Shown here piece by piece: positions 30,813-40,836 of a DNA stretch of 64,000 bases. The position numbers were made by a program, and so were the translations under genes. Location of the stretch: contig SVKF01000001.1 in NCBI GenBank assembly GCA_015068605.1, forward strand, positions 62,001-126,000, in the 5' to 3' direction. The notes beneath the pieces are model-generated. The model saw only the letters and a list, made by a program, of their open reading frames with translations. It was not told the DNA's origin and searched no databases. Numbering within the stretch: the first letter of the stretch is position 1; every line of letters starts with the position of its first letter. The DNA is from Oscillospiraceae bacterium (GTDB taxonomy: Bacteria; Bacillota; Clostridia; Monoglobales; Monoglobaceae).

Positions 30813-31619
30813 ATGGAATATTTTTACGAATTACACGAGCACTTGGACCCGGCACTTCCCATGACTTGCCGTTATCATGAAGAACCAAAGGCATTTAAAA
30901 ATCACTGTCATAAAAATGTTGAGATGCTTTTTATAACCGACGGTGAGGGTGATTTCAAAATTGAAGGCGAGGTTTTTTCAGCAAAAAAAGGAGACACAAT
31001 TATTGTCAATCCATACGAATTTCACTCATTAACTCTTGAGCCTGACTCCACCATAAAGTATATTTGTCTGATAACCCACCATTCATTTTATGAGGAATAC
31101 CCCTTTGAATATAACAGCAAGATATTCAAAACCCTTGTTTCCGATGAAAATATTTTGTCTCTCGGCAAAAAAATATACGAAGAATCTCAAATGAGCGACC
31201 TTCCATACCTTAAAGAAAGTGTCAAGGCATATGTTAATATTCTGATTATAAGTTTGCTTCGCAACTATAAAAACGATGTATCCCTAAGCACAACTTCCGA
31301 TAATCATAAATATGCTATTGCATCATCGGTTGTTGAATATATCCGCCGCAATTTCCGAAACGGAATTTATGTTGACACCATGGCTGAAGAGCTGGGATAT
31401 TGCAAATTTCATCTTTGCCGCATTTTCAAGCAAATTACCGGAACAACAATCCTGCAATACACCAACAGTTTAAAATGCTTTTATGCGGAACAGCTATTAG
31501 CCACGGGGAAATATTCAATCCACGAGGTTGCCGAGCTATGCGGATTTGAAAGCAATTCATACTTCTCTTTGCTTTTCAAAAAATCCAGAGGCTATCTCCC
31601 GTCTGATGTAAAAAAATAG
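30813..31619 (+). CDS. AraC-family transcriptional regulator
   Basis: A 268-residue regulator: N-terminal cupin sugar-binding domain (HKNVEMLFITDGEGDF near 28-43, then PYEFHSL) and two C-terminal helix-turn-helix motifs (TMAEELGYCKFHLCRIFKQITG near 190-211; IHEVAELCGFESNSYFSLLFKKSRG near 235-259). Divergent from nagB, so regulation of amino-sugar use is a reasonable guess but not shown. AAAGGAG precedes the ATG. Confidence 0.88.
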   Translation: MEYFYELHEHLDPALPMTCRYHEEPKAFKNHCHKNVEMLFITDGEGDFKIEGEVFSAKKGDTIIVNPYEFHSLTLEPDSTIKYICLITHHSFYEEYPFEYNSKIFKTLVSDENILSLGKKIYEESQMSDLPYLKESVKAYVNILIISLLRNYKNDVSLSTTSDNHKYAIASSVVEYIRRNFRNGIYVDTMAEELGYCKFHLCRIFKQITGTTILQYTNSLKCFYAEQLLATGKYSIHEVAELCGFESNSYFSLLFKKSRGYLPSDVKK

Positions 31620-31634
31620 TTCCTTTACCCAACA

Positions 31635-31842
31635 AAAAAGACCGAAGAACGGTCAAATATATAAATCCGGCAAGGTACTTCTAAAATTGCCTCCATACGA
31701 CTTAAGGCGGTTGATGAGAATAGTAAAAACCTTAAGTCGCGCAGGAGACTTAAATGAGGAGTACCGACAGCCGGAGCCATCGGACATATTAACAGACAAA
31801 AGTCAGCATTTGTCTGTCTTTTGCTTTTGCAAGCAACTACAT
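31635..31842 (-). ncRNA. Structured RNA candidate of another type
   Basis: A minus-strand unit of about 205 nt between a consensus promoter and a terminator (GACCG-TTCTT-CGGTC plus six T, 31635-31655). Nested helices: TCCGGC/GCCGGA (31667-31672 with 31770-31775), GGTACT/AGTACC (31675-31680 with 31760-31765), CTCC/GGAG (31691-31694 with 31744-31747) and a 9-bp hairpin GACTTAAGG/CCTTAAGTC (31699-31707 with 31730-31738); a further hairpin ACAGACAAA lies in the 5' part. No open frame and no family A signature. It lies between the AraC-type gene and pnp. The fold is symmetrical, so a plus-strand RNA is not excluded. I do not recognise the family. Confidence 0.6.
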
Positions 31843-31847
31843 TTGCA

Positions 31848-31876
31848 ATTATACTCTATATTTCAACATTTTTCAA
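31848..31876 (-). promoter_or_regulatory. Promoter of the RNA candidate at 31635-31842
   Basis: On the minus strand TTGAAA (31871-31876) and TATAAT (31848-31853), spacer 17 bases. Confidence 0.75.
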
Positions 31877-31943
31877 CATTCTTTTTTGCCTGCATATATC
31901 TCATTTTTGACATTTGAATATTTATAGAAAATGAGCCGAACAC

Positions 31944-31990
31944 AAAAAGCTGCCGTAGCAAAATAAAATCATTTTGCCACGGCAGCTTTT
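31944..31990 (-). terminator. Terminator of pnp
   Basis: A 19-bp stem with one mismatch: AAAAGCTGCCGT and GCAAAAT arms (31945-31964 with 31971-31990), followed on the minus strand by a T run. Confidence 0.85.
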
Positions 31991-31997
31991 AAAATCA

Positions 31998-34094
31998 TTA
32001 TTCCTGAACCTCTTCAACGATTCTCTTAAGGTTAATTCTGTTCTGCTTATCAATTTCGATAACCTGAACCTTAACTGTGTCGCCAACCTTAACAACATCT
32101 TCAACCTTTTCAACTCTCTTGTTGTCAAGCTTTGAAATGTGGATAAGACCGTCCTTGCCGGGGAGGATTTCAACGAATGCGCCAAAGTCCATAATTCTTA
32201 CAACCTGACCTTCGTAAATCTCGCCAACCTCAGGCTCTTTAACGATACCTTCGATAATCTTAAGAGCCATTTCGCCCATTTCAGTATTAACAGCGGCAAT
32301 GAATACGCGACCGTCATCTTCAATATCAATCTTAGCACCTGTATCAGCTATTATCTTCTGAATAACCTTACCGCCGCTTCCGATAACATCACGGATTTTA
32401 TCAACAGGGATTGTTGTGTTGATAATCTTTGGAGCATACGGTGAAAGCTCTGCTCTCGGAGTTTCGATTGCCTTAAGCATAACTTCGTCTAAGATATAGT
32501 ATCTTGCATCTCTTGTCTGAGTCAAAGCCTGCTTAATGATTTCAGGTGTCAAACCGTCAATCTTTAAGTCCATCTGAATTGCTGTGATACCCTTTTTAGT
32601 ACCTGCAACCTTAAAGTCCATATCGCCGAAGAAGTCCTCAACACCCTGAATATCAAGCATTGTTATAAATCTTTCGCCTTCTGTTACAAGACCAACAGAG
32701 ATACCGGCAACAGGTGCTTTAATCGGAACACCTGCATCCATAAGAGCAAGTGTACTTCCGCAGATACTTCCCTGAGAAGTTGAGCCGTTTGAGCTTAAAA
32801 CTTCAGATACAAGTCTTATTGCATATGGGAATTCTTCTTCACTCGGAATAACCGGAACTAACGCTCTTTCTGCCAGTGCACCATGTCCGATTTCTCTTCT
32901 TCCCGGTCCACGGGATGGCTTTGTTTCGCCAACGCTGTATGACGGGAAATTATAGTGGTGGATATATCTTCTGTATTCTTCTGTGTCAAGACCGTCAATA
33001 ATCTGTGCATCACCGATAGCACCAAGAGTTGCAACAGTCAAAACCTGTGTCTGACCACGGGTAAACATACCGCTTCCGTGAGTTCTTCCGAACAAGCCAA
33101 CTTCAGCCGCAAGAGGACGGAGCTGGTCTATTGTTCTTCCGTCAACACGCTTTCCTTCATCCAAAAGCCATCTTCTTACAACAGTTTTCTGAAGCTTATA
33201 AAGAGCCTCGTCAATCTGTCCTGCATATTCTTCCGTCGGATACTTTTCTTCAAAGTGTTCATAAACCTTTTCATAAACAACCTTTAATCTGTCATCACGA
33301 ACAGTTTTATCGTCTGTATCCATAGCTTCCTTAACCATATCTTCGGCAAAATCCTTAATATCGTTAAAGAGGATTTCGTCAACCGTTATATGCTCATATT
33401 CAAACTTCGGCTTACCGATTTCGTCCTGAATACCCTTGATAAATTCAACAATTTTCTTAATTTCTTCATGGGCAAACATAATAGCGTCATACATAACATC
33501 CTCGGGAACTTCGTTTGCACCGGCTTCAATCATAACAACCTTCTGCGCACTACCTGCAACCGTTAAGTTAAGGTCACTCTTTTCTCTCTGCTCAAGTGTC
33601 GGGTTAATAACAAATTCACCGTCAACCAAACCAACATAAACAGCGGCGATAGGGCCATTAAACGGAATGTCAGAGATAGATACAGCCGCAGAAGCACCAA
33701 TCATAGCACAAAATTCCGGAGCGTTATCCTGCTCAACTGACATAACTGTTGCAACGATAGAAACATCGTTTCTCAAATCCTTCGGGAAGAGCGGACGCAT
33801 AGGTCTGTCGATAACACGGGATGTGAGTATTGCATTTTCGGAAGGTTTTCCTTCTCTTTTCATAAAGCTTCCCGGAATTTTACCAACCGCATACATTTTT
33901 TCTTCATAATCAATGCTGAGAGGGAAGAAATCAATCCCGTCTCTTGGCTTTGCAGACGCAGTTGCGGCAACCATAACGGCAGTATCACCGTATCTTACCA
34001 TAACAGCTCCGTTTGCAAGACCTGCCATTTTGCCGTTTTCAATCGTAAGTTTTCTTCCGGCAACTTCTGTTTCAAAAGTCTTAAAATTAAACAT
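31998..34094 (-). CDS. pnp: Polyribonucleotide nucleotidyltransferase (PNPase)
   Basis: A phosphorolytic 3'-5' exoribonuclease of the RNA degradosome. 698 residues: two RNase PH domains ([32 protein letters not shown] and [19 protein letters not shown]), a KH domain ([13 protein letters not shown]) and a C-terminal S1 domain ([19 protein letters not shown]). AGGAGG fixes the ATG at 34094. It follows rpsO, as in most bacteria, behind a leader with a long hairpin. Confidence 0.96.
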   Translation of the reverse strand: MFNFKTFETEVAGRKLTIENGKMAGLANGAVMVRYGDTAVMVAATASAKPRDGIDFFPLSIDYEEKMYAVGKIPGSFMKREGKPSENAILTSRVIDRPMRPLFPKDLRNDVSIVATVMSVEQDNAPEFCAMIGASAAVSISDIPFNGPIAAVYVGLVDGEFVINPTLEQREKSDLNLTVAGSAQKVVMIEAGANEVPEDVMYDAIMFAHEEIKKIVEFIKGIQDEIGKPKFEYEHITVDEILFNDIKDFAEDMVKEAMDTDDKTVRDDRLKVVYEKVYEHFEEKYPTEEYAGQIDEALYKLQKTVVRRWLLDEGKRVDGRTIDQLRPLAAEVGLFGRTHGSGMFTRGQTQVLTVATLGAIGDAQIIDGLDTEEYRRYIHHYNFPSYSVGETKPSRGPGRREIGHGALAERALVPVIPSEEEFPYAIRLVSEVLSSNGSTSQGSICGSTLALMDAGVPIKAPVAGISVGLVTEGERFITMLDIQGVEDFFGDMDFKVAGTKKGITAIQMDLKIDGLTPEIIKQALTQTRDARYYILDEVMLKAIETPRAELSPYAPKIINTTIPVDKIRDVIGSGGKVIQKIIADTGAKIDIEDDGRVFIAAVNTEMGEMALKIIEGIVKEPEVGEIYEGQVVRIMDFGAFVEILPGKDGLIHISKLDNKRVEKVEDVVKVGDTVKVQVIEIDKQNRINLKRIVEEVQE

Positions 34095-34124
34095 TTTTTC
34101 CTCCTGTTTTTTGGGGTCTGCCAC

Positions 34125-34172
34125 TTAGCACTTAGAAACGGGCTTTTAAAAAAGCGCATTTCTAACTGCTAA
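34125..34172 (-). promoter_or_regulatory. Long hairpin in the pnp leader
   Basis: TTAGCA (34125-34130) with TGCTAA (34067+100 region, 34167-34172), TTAGAAA (34132-34138) with TTTCTAA (34159-34165) and GCTTTT/AAAAGC inside make an interrupted stem between rpsO and pnp. In E. coli an RNase III-cut hairpin in this spot controls pnp; the analogy is positional. Confidence 0.5.
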
Positions 34173-34205
34173 AGAACAAACCTCCGTATTTTTATTTAAT
34201 ATTAA

Positions 34206-34234
34206 GCAAGTCTTTGCATAACGCAAAGACTTGC
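34206..34234 (-). terminator. Hairpin after rpsO
   Basis: GCAAGTCTTTGC (34206-34217) pairs perfectly with GCAAAGACTTGC (34223-34234). The following sequence on the minus strand is AT-rich without a clean T run, so it may be a partial terminator. Confidence 0.6.
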
Positions 34235-34242
34235 CCATTATT

Positions 34243-34506
34243 TTAGTGTCTTAAACCGAGCGCATTAACAATAGCACGGTATCTTTCGATATCATTCTTC
34301 TGAAGATATGCTAAAAAGCTTCTTCTAACACCAACCATCTTTAAAAGACCGCGGCGTGAATGATGATCCTTCTTGTGAACCTTAAGGTGTTCGTTAAGTT
34401 CATTGATTCTCTCTGTGAGAAGAGCAATCTGAACCTCAGGAGAACCTGTGTCACCTTCGTGTGTTGCAAACTTTTTGATAAGTTCCTGTTTTCTTTCTTT
34501 TAACAT
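34243..34506 (-). CDS. rpsO: 30S ribosomal protein S15
   Basis: 87 residues with the conserved [19 protein letters not shown] and [17 protein letters not shown]. Primary binder of the central domain of 16S rRNA. GGAGG lies upstream. Own promoter with a leader of about 85 bases that may hold an S15 autoregulatory site. Confidence 0.97.
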   Translation of the reverse strand: MLKERKQELIKKFATHEGDTGSPEVQIALLTERINELNEHLKVHKKDHHSRRGLLKMVGVRRSFLAYLQKNDIERYRAIVNALGLRH

Positions 34507-34597
34507 TTTTTATACCTCCAATTTCTTATCCCCTTAAAGCATAGTTTGAGGCGGAGTTCTTTCCCCCGAACCAAGCTTTAGGTTAAACATCCTTAAT

Positions 34598-34626
34598 ATA
34601 ATACCACATTATTTTGAATATGTCAA
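34598..34626 (-). promoter_or_regulatory. Promoter of rpsO-pnp
   Basis: On the minus strand TTGACA (34621-34626) and TATTAT (34598-34603), spacer 17 bases. Confidence 0.85.
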
Positions 34627-34631
34627 CAATT

Positions 34632-34681
34632 TTCTTTAAATTATTCTTCTTCAATATTCTTTAAATTATTCTTCTTCAATA
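34632..34681. repeat. Perfect 25-bp tandem duplication
   Basis: Bases 34632-34656 are repeated exactly at 34657-34681. The unit holds the last codons and stop of the 65-residue protein gene that ends at 34666. Confidence 0.95.
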
Positions 34682-34863
34682 AACTCGCTTTGCTCTTTTT
34701 CTGCATCAAGATATATTTTCCCTGCAATCAACGCAAGAGCTAAAGCAACTATTCCTTTTTTTGAAAGCTTGCTTAAAACCGCTCCGGAAAACAAACCTAC
34801 AGCCAAAGCCTTTTTAGGATTATACCAAATATATTCCATTATTTTTTCGATTACTTCATTCAT
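34666..34863 (-). CDS. Small membrane protein of unknown function after ribF
   Basis: A 65-residue protein with one or two membrane helices (ALAVGLFSGAVLS about 19-31; GIVALALALIAGKIYL about 37-52) and an acidic tail. It overlaps ribF by 8 bases, so it is translated from the same message. I do not recognise a family. The terminal EEE-stop region lies in a perfect 25-bp tandem duplication, meaning a recent slippage event has copied its end into the 3' untranslated region. Confidence 0.6.
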   Translation of the reverse strand: MNEVIEKIMEYIWYNPKKALAVGLFSGAVLSKLSKKGIVALALALIAGKIYLDAEKEQSEFIEEE

Positions 34864-35773
34864 TTCTGTTCATCCTTTCAAAATATTCCTTTGATTTTTC
34901 CATATCCCTCTCAAGCTGATTTGTCAGTTCAAAAAGGGTATGAAATTTTTCTATATTTCTGATTTTCTTTATAAACTCTATCTCGATTTTTTCACCGTAA
35001 ATATCTCTTGAAAAGTCCCCTATCGCCGTTTCAATGTTTTTTCTTTCATCATAGACCGTAGGCTTCTCCCCAACATTTGTTATTGAATAATACTTGTTAT
35101 CCCCAACTTTAGTACGGCTTATATATACTCCGCAAGGCGGAATTATCGTATCATCGGGGAATTCTGTATTTGCTGTCGGAAAGCCCAGAGTTCTGCCCAG
35201 CTGCCTACCCTTTACGACCTCACCGCACAGAGAAAAATATCTCCCCATAAACCGCTTTACACTTTCTGTTTCGCCGTTTTCAATCAATTTTCTGATTTCA
35301 GAGCTGGAAACCGAAACGCCGTCAACCTCAATACACTTGCTGACAAAAGTCTCAATTTTATGAGATTCGCAAAGCTTTTTCAGCGACTCGGCATTTCCTT
35401 TTGCATTTTTCCCGAAACGATAATTAAACCCCACAAAAACAGCTTTCGCATTAAGCCTTTTAGCAATATATTCAGACACAAATTCTTCACACTCTGTGTT
35501 TTTATACTCCTGTGTAAACTCTTCTGTCACAACCGCTTCAACGCCCATACTTTCAAGGATTTTGAGTCGTTTTTCAAGAGAATTTATACTTTTCCCCGAT
35601 TTATTCGGTCTTTGAGAAAACATATAGACAGTCCACAAAAGACCGTTTTCCTTTGCATATTTTCCTGCCGCATTTATTATCTCTGTATGTCCCTTATGAA
35701 TAGCATCAAAATCGCCCAATGCAACGGCGCTTTTTTCAATACATAGCTCCGACGAGCCGTAATAAATCCTCAT
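34856..35773 (-). CDS. ribF: Bifunctional riboflavin kinase / FAD synthetase
   Basis: 305 residues making FMN and FAD. The N-terminal adenylyltransferase domain has ALGDFDAIHKGH (about 18-29) and VSSSEIRKLI; the C-terminal kinase domain has GRTLGFPTANTEF (about 197-209). Both activities are thus expected. It overlaps truB by 4 bases and ends the long translation-factor operon with the small membrane gene. Confidence 0.95.
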   Translation of the reverse strand: MRIYYGSSELCIEKSAVALGDFDAIHKGHTEIINAAGKYAKENGLLWTVYMFSQRPNKSGKSINSLEKRLKILESMGVEAVVTEEFTQEYKNTECEEFVSEYIAKRLNAKAVFVGFNYRFGKNAKGNAESLKKLCESHKIETFVSKCIEVDGVSVSSSEIRKLIENGETESVKRFMGRYFSLCGEVVKGRQLGRTLGFPTANTEFPDDTIIPPCGVYISRTKVGDNKYYSITNVGEKPTVYDERKNIETAIGDFSRDIYGEKIEIEFIKKIRNIEKFHTLFELTNQLERDMEKSKEYFERMNRNE

Positions 35774-36657
35774 TTCGGAGCCTCCCCGTAAAACGAACGA
35801 ACAACATTAACTTTTCCGTTTTCCATGGTGCAAAGGGCAAGGAATTTTCCCTGTTCATTATAGGCTCTGAAGGTTTTTCCGTTTTCAATCCCTGCAACAG
35901 AAATCGTTATTCCGTTACACATTCTTGTTGCGTTTCTGTCCGCTAAAATGACTTTGTCATAATGAGCCAAAACCTCATCAATCCCGGTCATAAACGAAAA
36001 ATCATTTTCTTCTGCCATTTTACTTATTTCATCAAGAGTATATGCATTTTCAATTCTGAAATCGCCTGACCGTGTTCGTTTAAGGGCTGACATAACTCCG
36101 CCACAGCCAAGCTTTTTACCGATATCGTGGCAAAGAGTTCTTATGTAAGTTCCCTTTGAACAATCAACAAGAAATCTCGCTTTTTTGCTCTCTGTATCAA
36201 TATCAAGAATTTCTATGCTGAAAACTTCAACCCGTCTTGGGGGCATTTCGATAGTTTTTCCTTCTCTTGCAAGTTCATAGAGCTTCTTTCCGTCAACCTT
36301 AATCGCCGAAAACATTGGCGGAATCTGGTCAATCTCCCCAACAAAGGACATTATCGCATTTTCGATTTCTTCCTTTGTTGAAACGACAGCCTTCGTGTCG
36401 AGGATTGTTCCGCTTATATCCTGCGTATCGGTTGTTATGCCCAATGTAAGCTCTGCAAGATACTGTTTTTCCTTTGCGGTAAGCTCCTCCGCAAGTTTTG
36501 TTCCTCTGCCGATACACATAGGAAGAACACCTTCTGCGTCAGGGTCCAAGGTTCCCGTATGGCCGATTTTCTTAATCCCTAAAATTTTGCGGAGTCTATA
36601 TACCACATCGTGAGATGTTATCCCAAGAGGCTTATTAACATTTATAATTCCGTCCAT
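35770..36657 (-). CDS. truB: tRNA pseudouridine55 synthase TruB
   Basis: Makes pseudouridine 55 in the T-loop of tRNAs. About 295 residues; MDGIINVNKPLGITS start, catalytic GHTGTLDPDAEGVL (Asp near 40) and the C-terminal PUA-like domain. The ATG at 36657 has AAAGGTG upstream; a GTG at 36666 overlaps the nrnA stop. Standard neighbour of ribF and nrnA. Confidence 0.95.
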   Translation of the reverse strand: MDGIINVNKPLGITSHDVVYRLRKILGIKKIGHTGTLDPDAEGVLPMCIGRGTKLAEELTAKEKQYLAELTLGITTDTQDISGTILDTKAVVSTKEEIENAIMSFVGEIDQIPPMFSAIKVDGKKLYELAREGKTIEMPPRRVEVFSIEILDIDTESKKARFLVDCSKGTYIRTLCHDIGKKLGCGGVMSALKRTRSGDFRIENAYTLDEISKMAEENDFSFMTGIDEVLAHYDKVILADRNATRMCNGITISVAGIENGKTFRAYNEQGKFLALCTMENGKVNVVRSFYGEAPK

Positions 36658-36662
36658 AACAA

Positions 36663-37610
36663 TCACCTTTTCAGCGCATTTTCAATCTTTTTGCATATTT
36701 CCGCTTTCAGCGTTTCAAGGGGCAATTCCGAGAAAAATCCCGAAGCCCTGACATGACCTCCGCCTCCAAACGAAACAGCAATTTCCGAAACATTGACATA
36801 TTCATTTGAACGGAGACTGACCTTATATCCGTTTCCTCTGTTTCTTATAAACACGCCTGCTTCAACGCCTATGATTTTCGAGGGGAGCGTCACAATATCC
36901 CCTGCCTCATTTTCATCAAGACCTGCTGATTTGAAATCATCATCCGAAATGTACATCATGCACGCTTTATTATCAGCAAAAAACTCAAGTCTTTCAAGAG
37001 CAATTTTATAAAGTGCCAGATACTCTGCCGACAGCTTATAAAAAAGCTCCCTTGAAATTGTTGCAAAATCTGCGCCGCACTCAATAAGCTCAGCCGCAGC
37101 TCTGTGGGTTTTGGGCGTTGTTGAGGAATACTTAAAGTTCCCCGTGTCACAGGCAATCGCAATATAGATATTATTTGCAATTTCAGGAGTTATCTTAACT
37201 CCCCATTCCTTTAAAATATCAAAAACAATCTCGCCTGTTGCAGGTGCATCAACAACCACCGTTTCACTCGCATAAGGCTTATGGGTTACATGGTGGTCAA
37301 CAGCCGCCGTAATGCCCGAAAATTCCGCTCCGCCGAGGGAAATTCTATGCTCATCCGCACAGTCTAAAGCAATTTTTAAGTCGCGCTCCTCTGCACCGAC
37401 ATCTGCCAACACTTCTTTTCCGCAAACAGCCTTATATTCTTTGGTGTTTTTCTTAAAATCACCTAAAAAAACATTCACTTTTTTATTGAGCTGAAGAAGC
37501 CCCAGTGCAAAAGCGAAGGAGCTTCCAAGCGCATCTCCGTCAGGGTTCTCATGAGTAAAAATCGCGATTTTCTCTGCATTTTCTACCATAGCTTTAAGTT
37601 TTTCAAACAT
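36663..37610 (-). CDS. nrnA: Oligoribonuclease / pAp phosphatase NrnA (DHH family)
   Basis: 315 residues degrading nano-RNAs and pAp. DHH-domain motifs HENPDGDALGSS (20-31) and VDHHVTHK, then the DHHA1 motif FGGGGHVRASGF near the C-terminus. It sits between rbfA and truB, its conserved place in Firmicutes. Confidence 0.94.
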   Translation of the reverse strand: MFEKLKAMVENAEKIAIFTHENPDGDALGSSFAFALGLLQLNKKVNVFLGDFKKNTKEYKAVCGKEVLADVGAEERDLKIALDCADEHRISLGGAEFSGITAAVDHHVTHKPYASETVVVDAPATGEIVFDILKEWGVKITPEIANNIYIAIACDTGNFKYSSTTPKTHRAAAELIECGADFATISRELFYKLSAEYLALYKIALERLEFFADNKACMMYISDDDFKSAGLDENEAGDIVTLPSKIIGVEAGVFIRNRGNGYKVSLRSNEYVNVSEIAVSFGGGGHVRASGFFSELPLETLKAEICKKIENALKR

Positions 37611-37623
37611 AAAATCACCCCGA

Positions 37624-37965
37624 TTATAAATTTTTCAATACCTCATTTATATGTGAGCCGTATTCTATGGAATCGTCAAGAACAAAGCTGAACTCAGGCG
37701 TATAGCGAAGGTCTATCCTGTTACCGATTTCCCGTCTTATAAAGCCTGCCGCACCTTTTAAGGCATCTATTGCGCCTTTCTTTGCCTCATCATCACCAAA
37801 AACACTTATATAAGCTTTGGCAAATCTTAAATCCTTCGTCACGGAAACATTAACGACCGATACCATACTTGAGTTTAGTCTCGGGTCTTTAAGCTCCCAT
37901 ACTATAAGGCTCAATTCCTTTTTAACTTCTTCGGAAATCCTGTCAATTCTGTTATATGCTCCCAT
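37624..37965 (-). CDS. rbfA: Ribosome-binding factor A
   Basis: 113 residues of KH-like fold that bind 30S precursors for 16S 5'-end maturation. Features include RIDRISEEVKKELS, ELKDPRLNSSMVSVVNVSVTKD and FVLDDSIEYGSHI. Directly after infB. Confidence 0.95.
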   Translation of the reverse strand: MGAYNRIDRISEEVKKELSLIVWELKDPRLNSSMVSVVNVSVTKDLRFAKAYISVFGDDEAKKGAIDALKGAAGFIRREIGNRIDLRYTPEFSFVLDDSIEYGSHINEVLKNL

Positions 37966-37983
37966 TTTTACCTCCCTTTTGGG

Positions 37984-40248
37984 TTAGTCGGGCATAATCT
38001 GCTCCATAACATAAGCTTCGATAACATCTCCGTCTTTAATGTCGTTGAACTTATCAATGCTTACACCACATTCATAGCCCGAAGCAACTTCCTTAACATC
38101 GTCTTTAAATCTCTTAAGTGAGCCAAGCTCGCCCTCGTGGATAACTATACCGTCACGAACAACACGAACAAGGCTGTTTCTGTTTACTTTACCGTCTGTT
38201 ACATAAGCACCACCGATTGTGCCAACGCCCGAAACCTTAAAGGTTGTTCTGATTTCGATATGACCTGTGACATTTTCACGGAATTTCGGAGCAAGCATAC
38301 CCTTCATAGCCGCTTCAATATCTTCGATAGCATCATAAATTACACGGTAAAGTCTTATATCAATCTCGTTATCCTCGGCAGAAATAACTGCACCCGGGGT
38401 TGGTCTTACATTAAAGCCAACGATAATTGCATTTGATGCACTTGCAAGCATAACATCAGACTCCGTTACCGCACCAACTGCACCGTGGATAACATTAACC
38501 TTAACCTCTTCGTTAGTTATTCTTTCAAGAGACTGGCGAACAGCTTCAACAGAGCCTTGAACATCGGCTTTAACAATAATTTCAAGAGTTTTCATCTTGC
38601 CCTCTTCCATATGTTCAAAGAGGTTATCAAGAGAAACCGCCTTTTTAGCATTCTGAGCATCCTGCTTAGCTTTGAATTTTCTCGCCTCAACAACTTCACG
38701 GGCTTTTCTTTCATCGGAAACCACATAGAATGTGTCGCCGCCTTCCGGAACCTCGGAAAGACCTAAAATCTCAACAGGGATAGATGGCTTCGCCTTCTTA
38801 ATCTGCTTACCCTTGTCATCCATCATAGCACGAATTCTTCCAAGGGATGTTCCCGCAACAACGAAGTCTCCCGCATTAAGTGTTCCGTTCTGAACAAGCA
38901 TACTTGCAACAACACCTCTGCCTTTATCAAGTCTTGCCTCGATAACCGTTCCCTTTGCAGGGCGGTCAGGGTTTGCCTTAAGCTCTTTCATTTCTGCAAC
39001 GAGAAGAACCATATCGAGGAGTGTGTCAATATTCTGATTCTGCTTTGCAGAAATCGGAACACAGATTGTGTCTCCGCCCCATTCCTCAGGAACAAGACCG
39101 TGTTCTGTAAGCTCCTGCTTAACACGTTCCGGATTTGCGCCTTCTTTATCGATTTTGTTGATTGCAACAATGATTGAAACCTCAGCCGCTTTAGCGTGGT
39201 TTATAGCCTCTATTGTCTGTGGCATAATACCGTCATCAGCCGCAACCACCAAAATTGCAATATCTGTAACCAAAGCACCTCTTGCACGCATAGCAGTAAA
39301 CGCTTCGTGTCCCGGTGTGTCTAAAAATGTTATTTTCTTATCATTAACTCTGACTCTGTAAGCACCGATATGCTGTGTGATACCACCAAATTCGCCCGAT
39401 GTTACATTCGTATTTCTGATTGCGTCAAGAAGAGATGTTTTACCATGGTCAACGTGTCCCATAACAACAACAACCGGTGAACGAGGCTTTAATGATTCAG
39501 GAGAATCTTCTATATCATTAAATAGTTTATCCTCTTCTGTCACAATTATTTCTTTTTCGATTGTTCCGCCAAAATCCTCAACAACCAAAGTTGCAGTATC
39601 GAAGTCAATAACTTCATTAACAGATGCCATAATTCCGAGAAGCATAAGCTTTTTGATTATCTCCGTTGCAGGCTTTTTCATTCTGTCTGCAAGTTCACCG
39701 ACAGTAATTTCATCGGGAACCATAACCTCAATAACCTCTTTTTTCTCCTTCTTGACAACCTGGCTCATATCGTCCTGAATTCTGTCTTTATTGGATTTAA
39801 GGTTTTTCTTATTGTTCTTGATTTTCTGCTTTTTAGCCCCTTCATTCTTAACATTTTCAGGGATAAGCTCTTCAAGCTTTTCCGTATCAAGATGGTCAAG
39901 GTCAACAGCGTTTGCTCTTGTGTCAACAACTCTTACCTTTCTTGCAGGAATAACCTCTTCACTGATATTATCTCTTTCAAGCTCAATAACCTCGCCGTCA
40001 TCTCTCTTTTTAGCCTTTTTCTCATACTTTGGCTTTGGCGCTTTCTCTTCCTTTTTAGGGAATATAATCGTGAGGTCTTCCGCCTGATTTTTCTGCGTAA
40101 CATACTCAAAGATTATGTTAAGCTCCTTATCATCAAGGGTGCTCATGTGACTTTTATCGGAAATTTTATAGTCATGAAGCACCTGAACCAATTCTTTACT
40201 GGGGATTCCTAAACTTTTTGAAAGTTCATAAGCTTTCACTTTTGCCAT
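37984..40248 (-). CDS. infB: Translation initiation factor IF-2
   Basis: 754 residues delivering fMet-tRNA to the 30S subunit. N-terminal IF2-N domain ([14 protein letters not shown]), a charged linker of about 120 residues, a second IF2-N segment ([19 protein letters not shown]), then the G domain with [20 protein letters not shown] and NKID, and domains II-IV. The linker is short compared with Bacillus. The ATG at 40248 has GGGCGG upstream. Confidence 0.96.
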   Translation of the reverse strand: MAKVKAYELSKSLGIPSKELVQVLHDYKISDKSHMSTLDDKELNIIFEYVTQKNQAEDLTIIFPKKEEKAPKPKYEKKAKKRDDGEVIELERDNISEEVIPARKVRVVDTRANAVDLDHLDTEKLEELIPENVKNEGAKKQKIKNNKKNLKSNKDRIQDDMSQVVKKEKKEVIEVMVPDEITVGELADRMKKPATEIIKKLMLLGIMASVNEVIDFDTATLVVEDFGGTIEKEIIVTEEDKLFNDIEDSPESLKPRSPVVVVMGHVDHGKTSLLDAIRNTNVTSGEFGGITQHIGAYRVRVNDKKITFLDTPGHEAFTAMRARGALVTDIAILVVAADDGIMPQTIEAINHAKAAEVSIIVAINKIDKEGANPERVKQELTEHGLVPEEWGGDTICVPISAKQNQNIDTLLDMVLLVAEMKELKANPDRPAKGTVIEARLDKGRGVVASMLVQNGTLNAGDFVVAGTSLGRIRAMMDDKGKQIKKAKPSIPVEILGLSEVPEGGDTFYVVSDERKAREVVEARKFKAKQDAQNAKKAVSLDNLFEHMEEGKMKTLEIIVKADVQGSVEAVRQSLERITNEEVKVNVIHGAVGAVTESDVMLASASNAIIVGFNVRPTPGAVISAEDNEIDIRLYRVIYDAIEDIEAAMKGMLAPKFRENVTGHIEIRTTFKVSGVGTIGGAYVTDGKVNRNSLVRVVRDGIVIHEGELGSLKRFKDDVKEVASGYECGVSIDKFNDIKDGDVIEAYVMEQIMPD

Positions 40249-40263
40249 ATTACCGCCCACTTT

Positions 40264-40578
40264 CTATATATTTTTTATGTCCTTTGCAAGTTCTTTTATT
40301 CTGTTTGCAAACCCTTCGTCCGAAACAGTTAAAACAACCGCACTCTCCCGACCTGTATATTTGCCGAGAATATCACGTTCACCTGCTCTTATCATTTTAA
40401 CGCCGTTTCTATTGCAAAGCTTTTCAAATTTCTTCACCGTATTTTCCGACGCATCAAGAGATATGATAACCAGCTTTGATTTATTATGACTCACCCGGTC
40501 CTCCGTTTTTCCTTCACCAACTTCAATCTTGCCGGCTCTTGTTGCAAGACCGATTATCCTCATCATAGCTTCATTCAT
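40264..40578 (-). CDS. ylxQ: YlxQ, L7Ae-family RNA-binding protein
   Basis: 104 residues of the L7Ae/L30e fold with GLATRAGKIEVGEGKTED and LVIISLDASENTVKKF. The family binds kink-turn RNA; the exact target is unknown. It overlaps ylxR by 8 bases and precedes infB, the invariable order. Confidence 0.9.
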   Translation of the reverse strand: MNEAMMRIIGLATRAGKIEVGEGKTEDRVSHNKSKLVIISLDASENTVKKFEKLCNRNGVKMIRAGERDILGKYTGRESAVVLTVSDEGFANRIKELAKDIKNI

Positions 40579-40822
40579 TTATAATATCTCCCAATCGATT
40601 ATAAACTTCGTCACCGACTTGCCCTCTGAATGCTCGCTCTAAAGCCTTCCTCTTTCGGGCATTTTCTATGCAGGCTTCCTTTTTGCAAATGTACGCTCCT
40701 CTGCCTTGAGCTTTAAAGCTCATATCAAGTCTCGGCTCTTCACCTTTAACTTTTACGATTCTGACAAGCTTTTCTTTTTCCACCATTTCACGGCAGGAAA
40801 TGCACATACGAAGAGAATTCAT
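40571..40822 (-). CDS. rnpM: YlxR/RnpM RNA-binding protein
   Basis: 83 residues with RMCISCREMVEKEKLVRIVK and GRGAYICKKEACIENA, the YlxR signature. In B. subtilis the protein binds RNase P RNA and lowers its activity (hence RnpM). Between nusA and ylxQ. Confidence 0.92.
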   Translation of the reverse strand: MNSLRMCISCREMVEKEKLVRIVKVKGEEPRLDMSFKAQGRGAYICKKEACIENARKRKALERAFRGQVGDEVYNRLGDIINE

Positions 40823-40836
40823 ATTTTCTCTCCTCC

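Noticed and set aside
31656-31800. T-box or other amino-acid riboswitch on the plus strand
   Set aside because: No T-box sequence, no downstream plus-strand gene, and promoter plus terminator both point to a minus-strand transcript.
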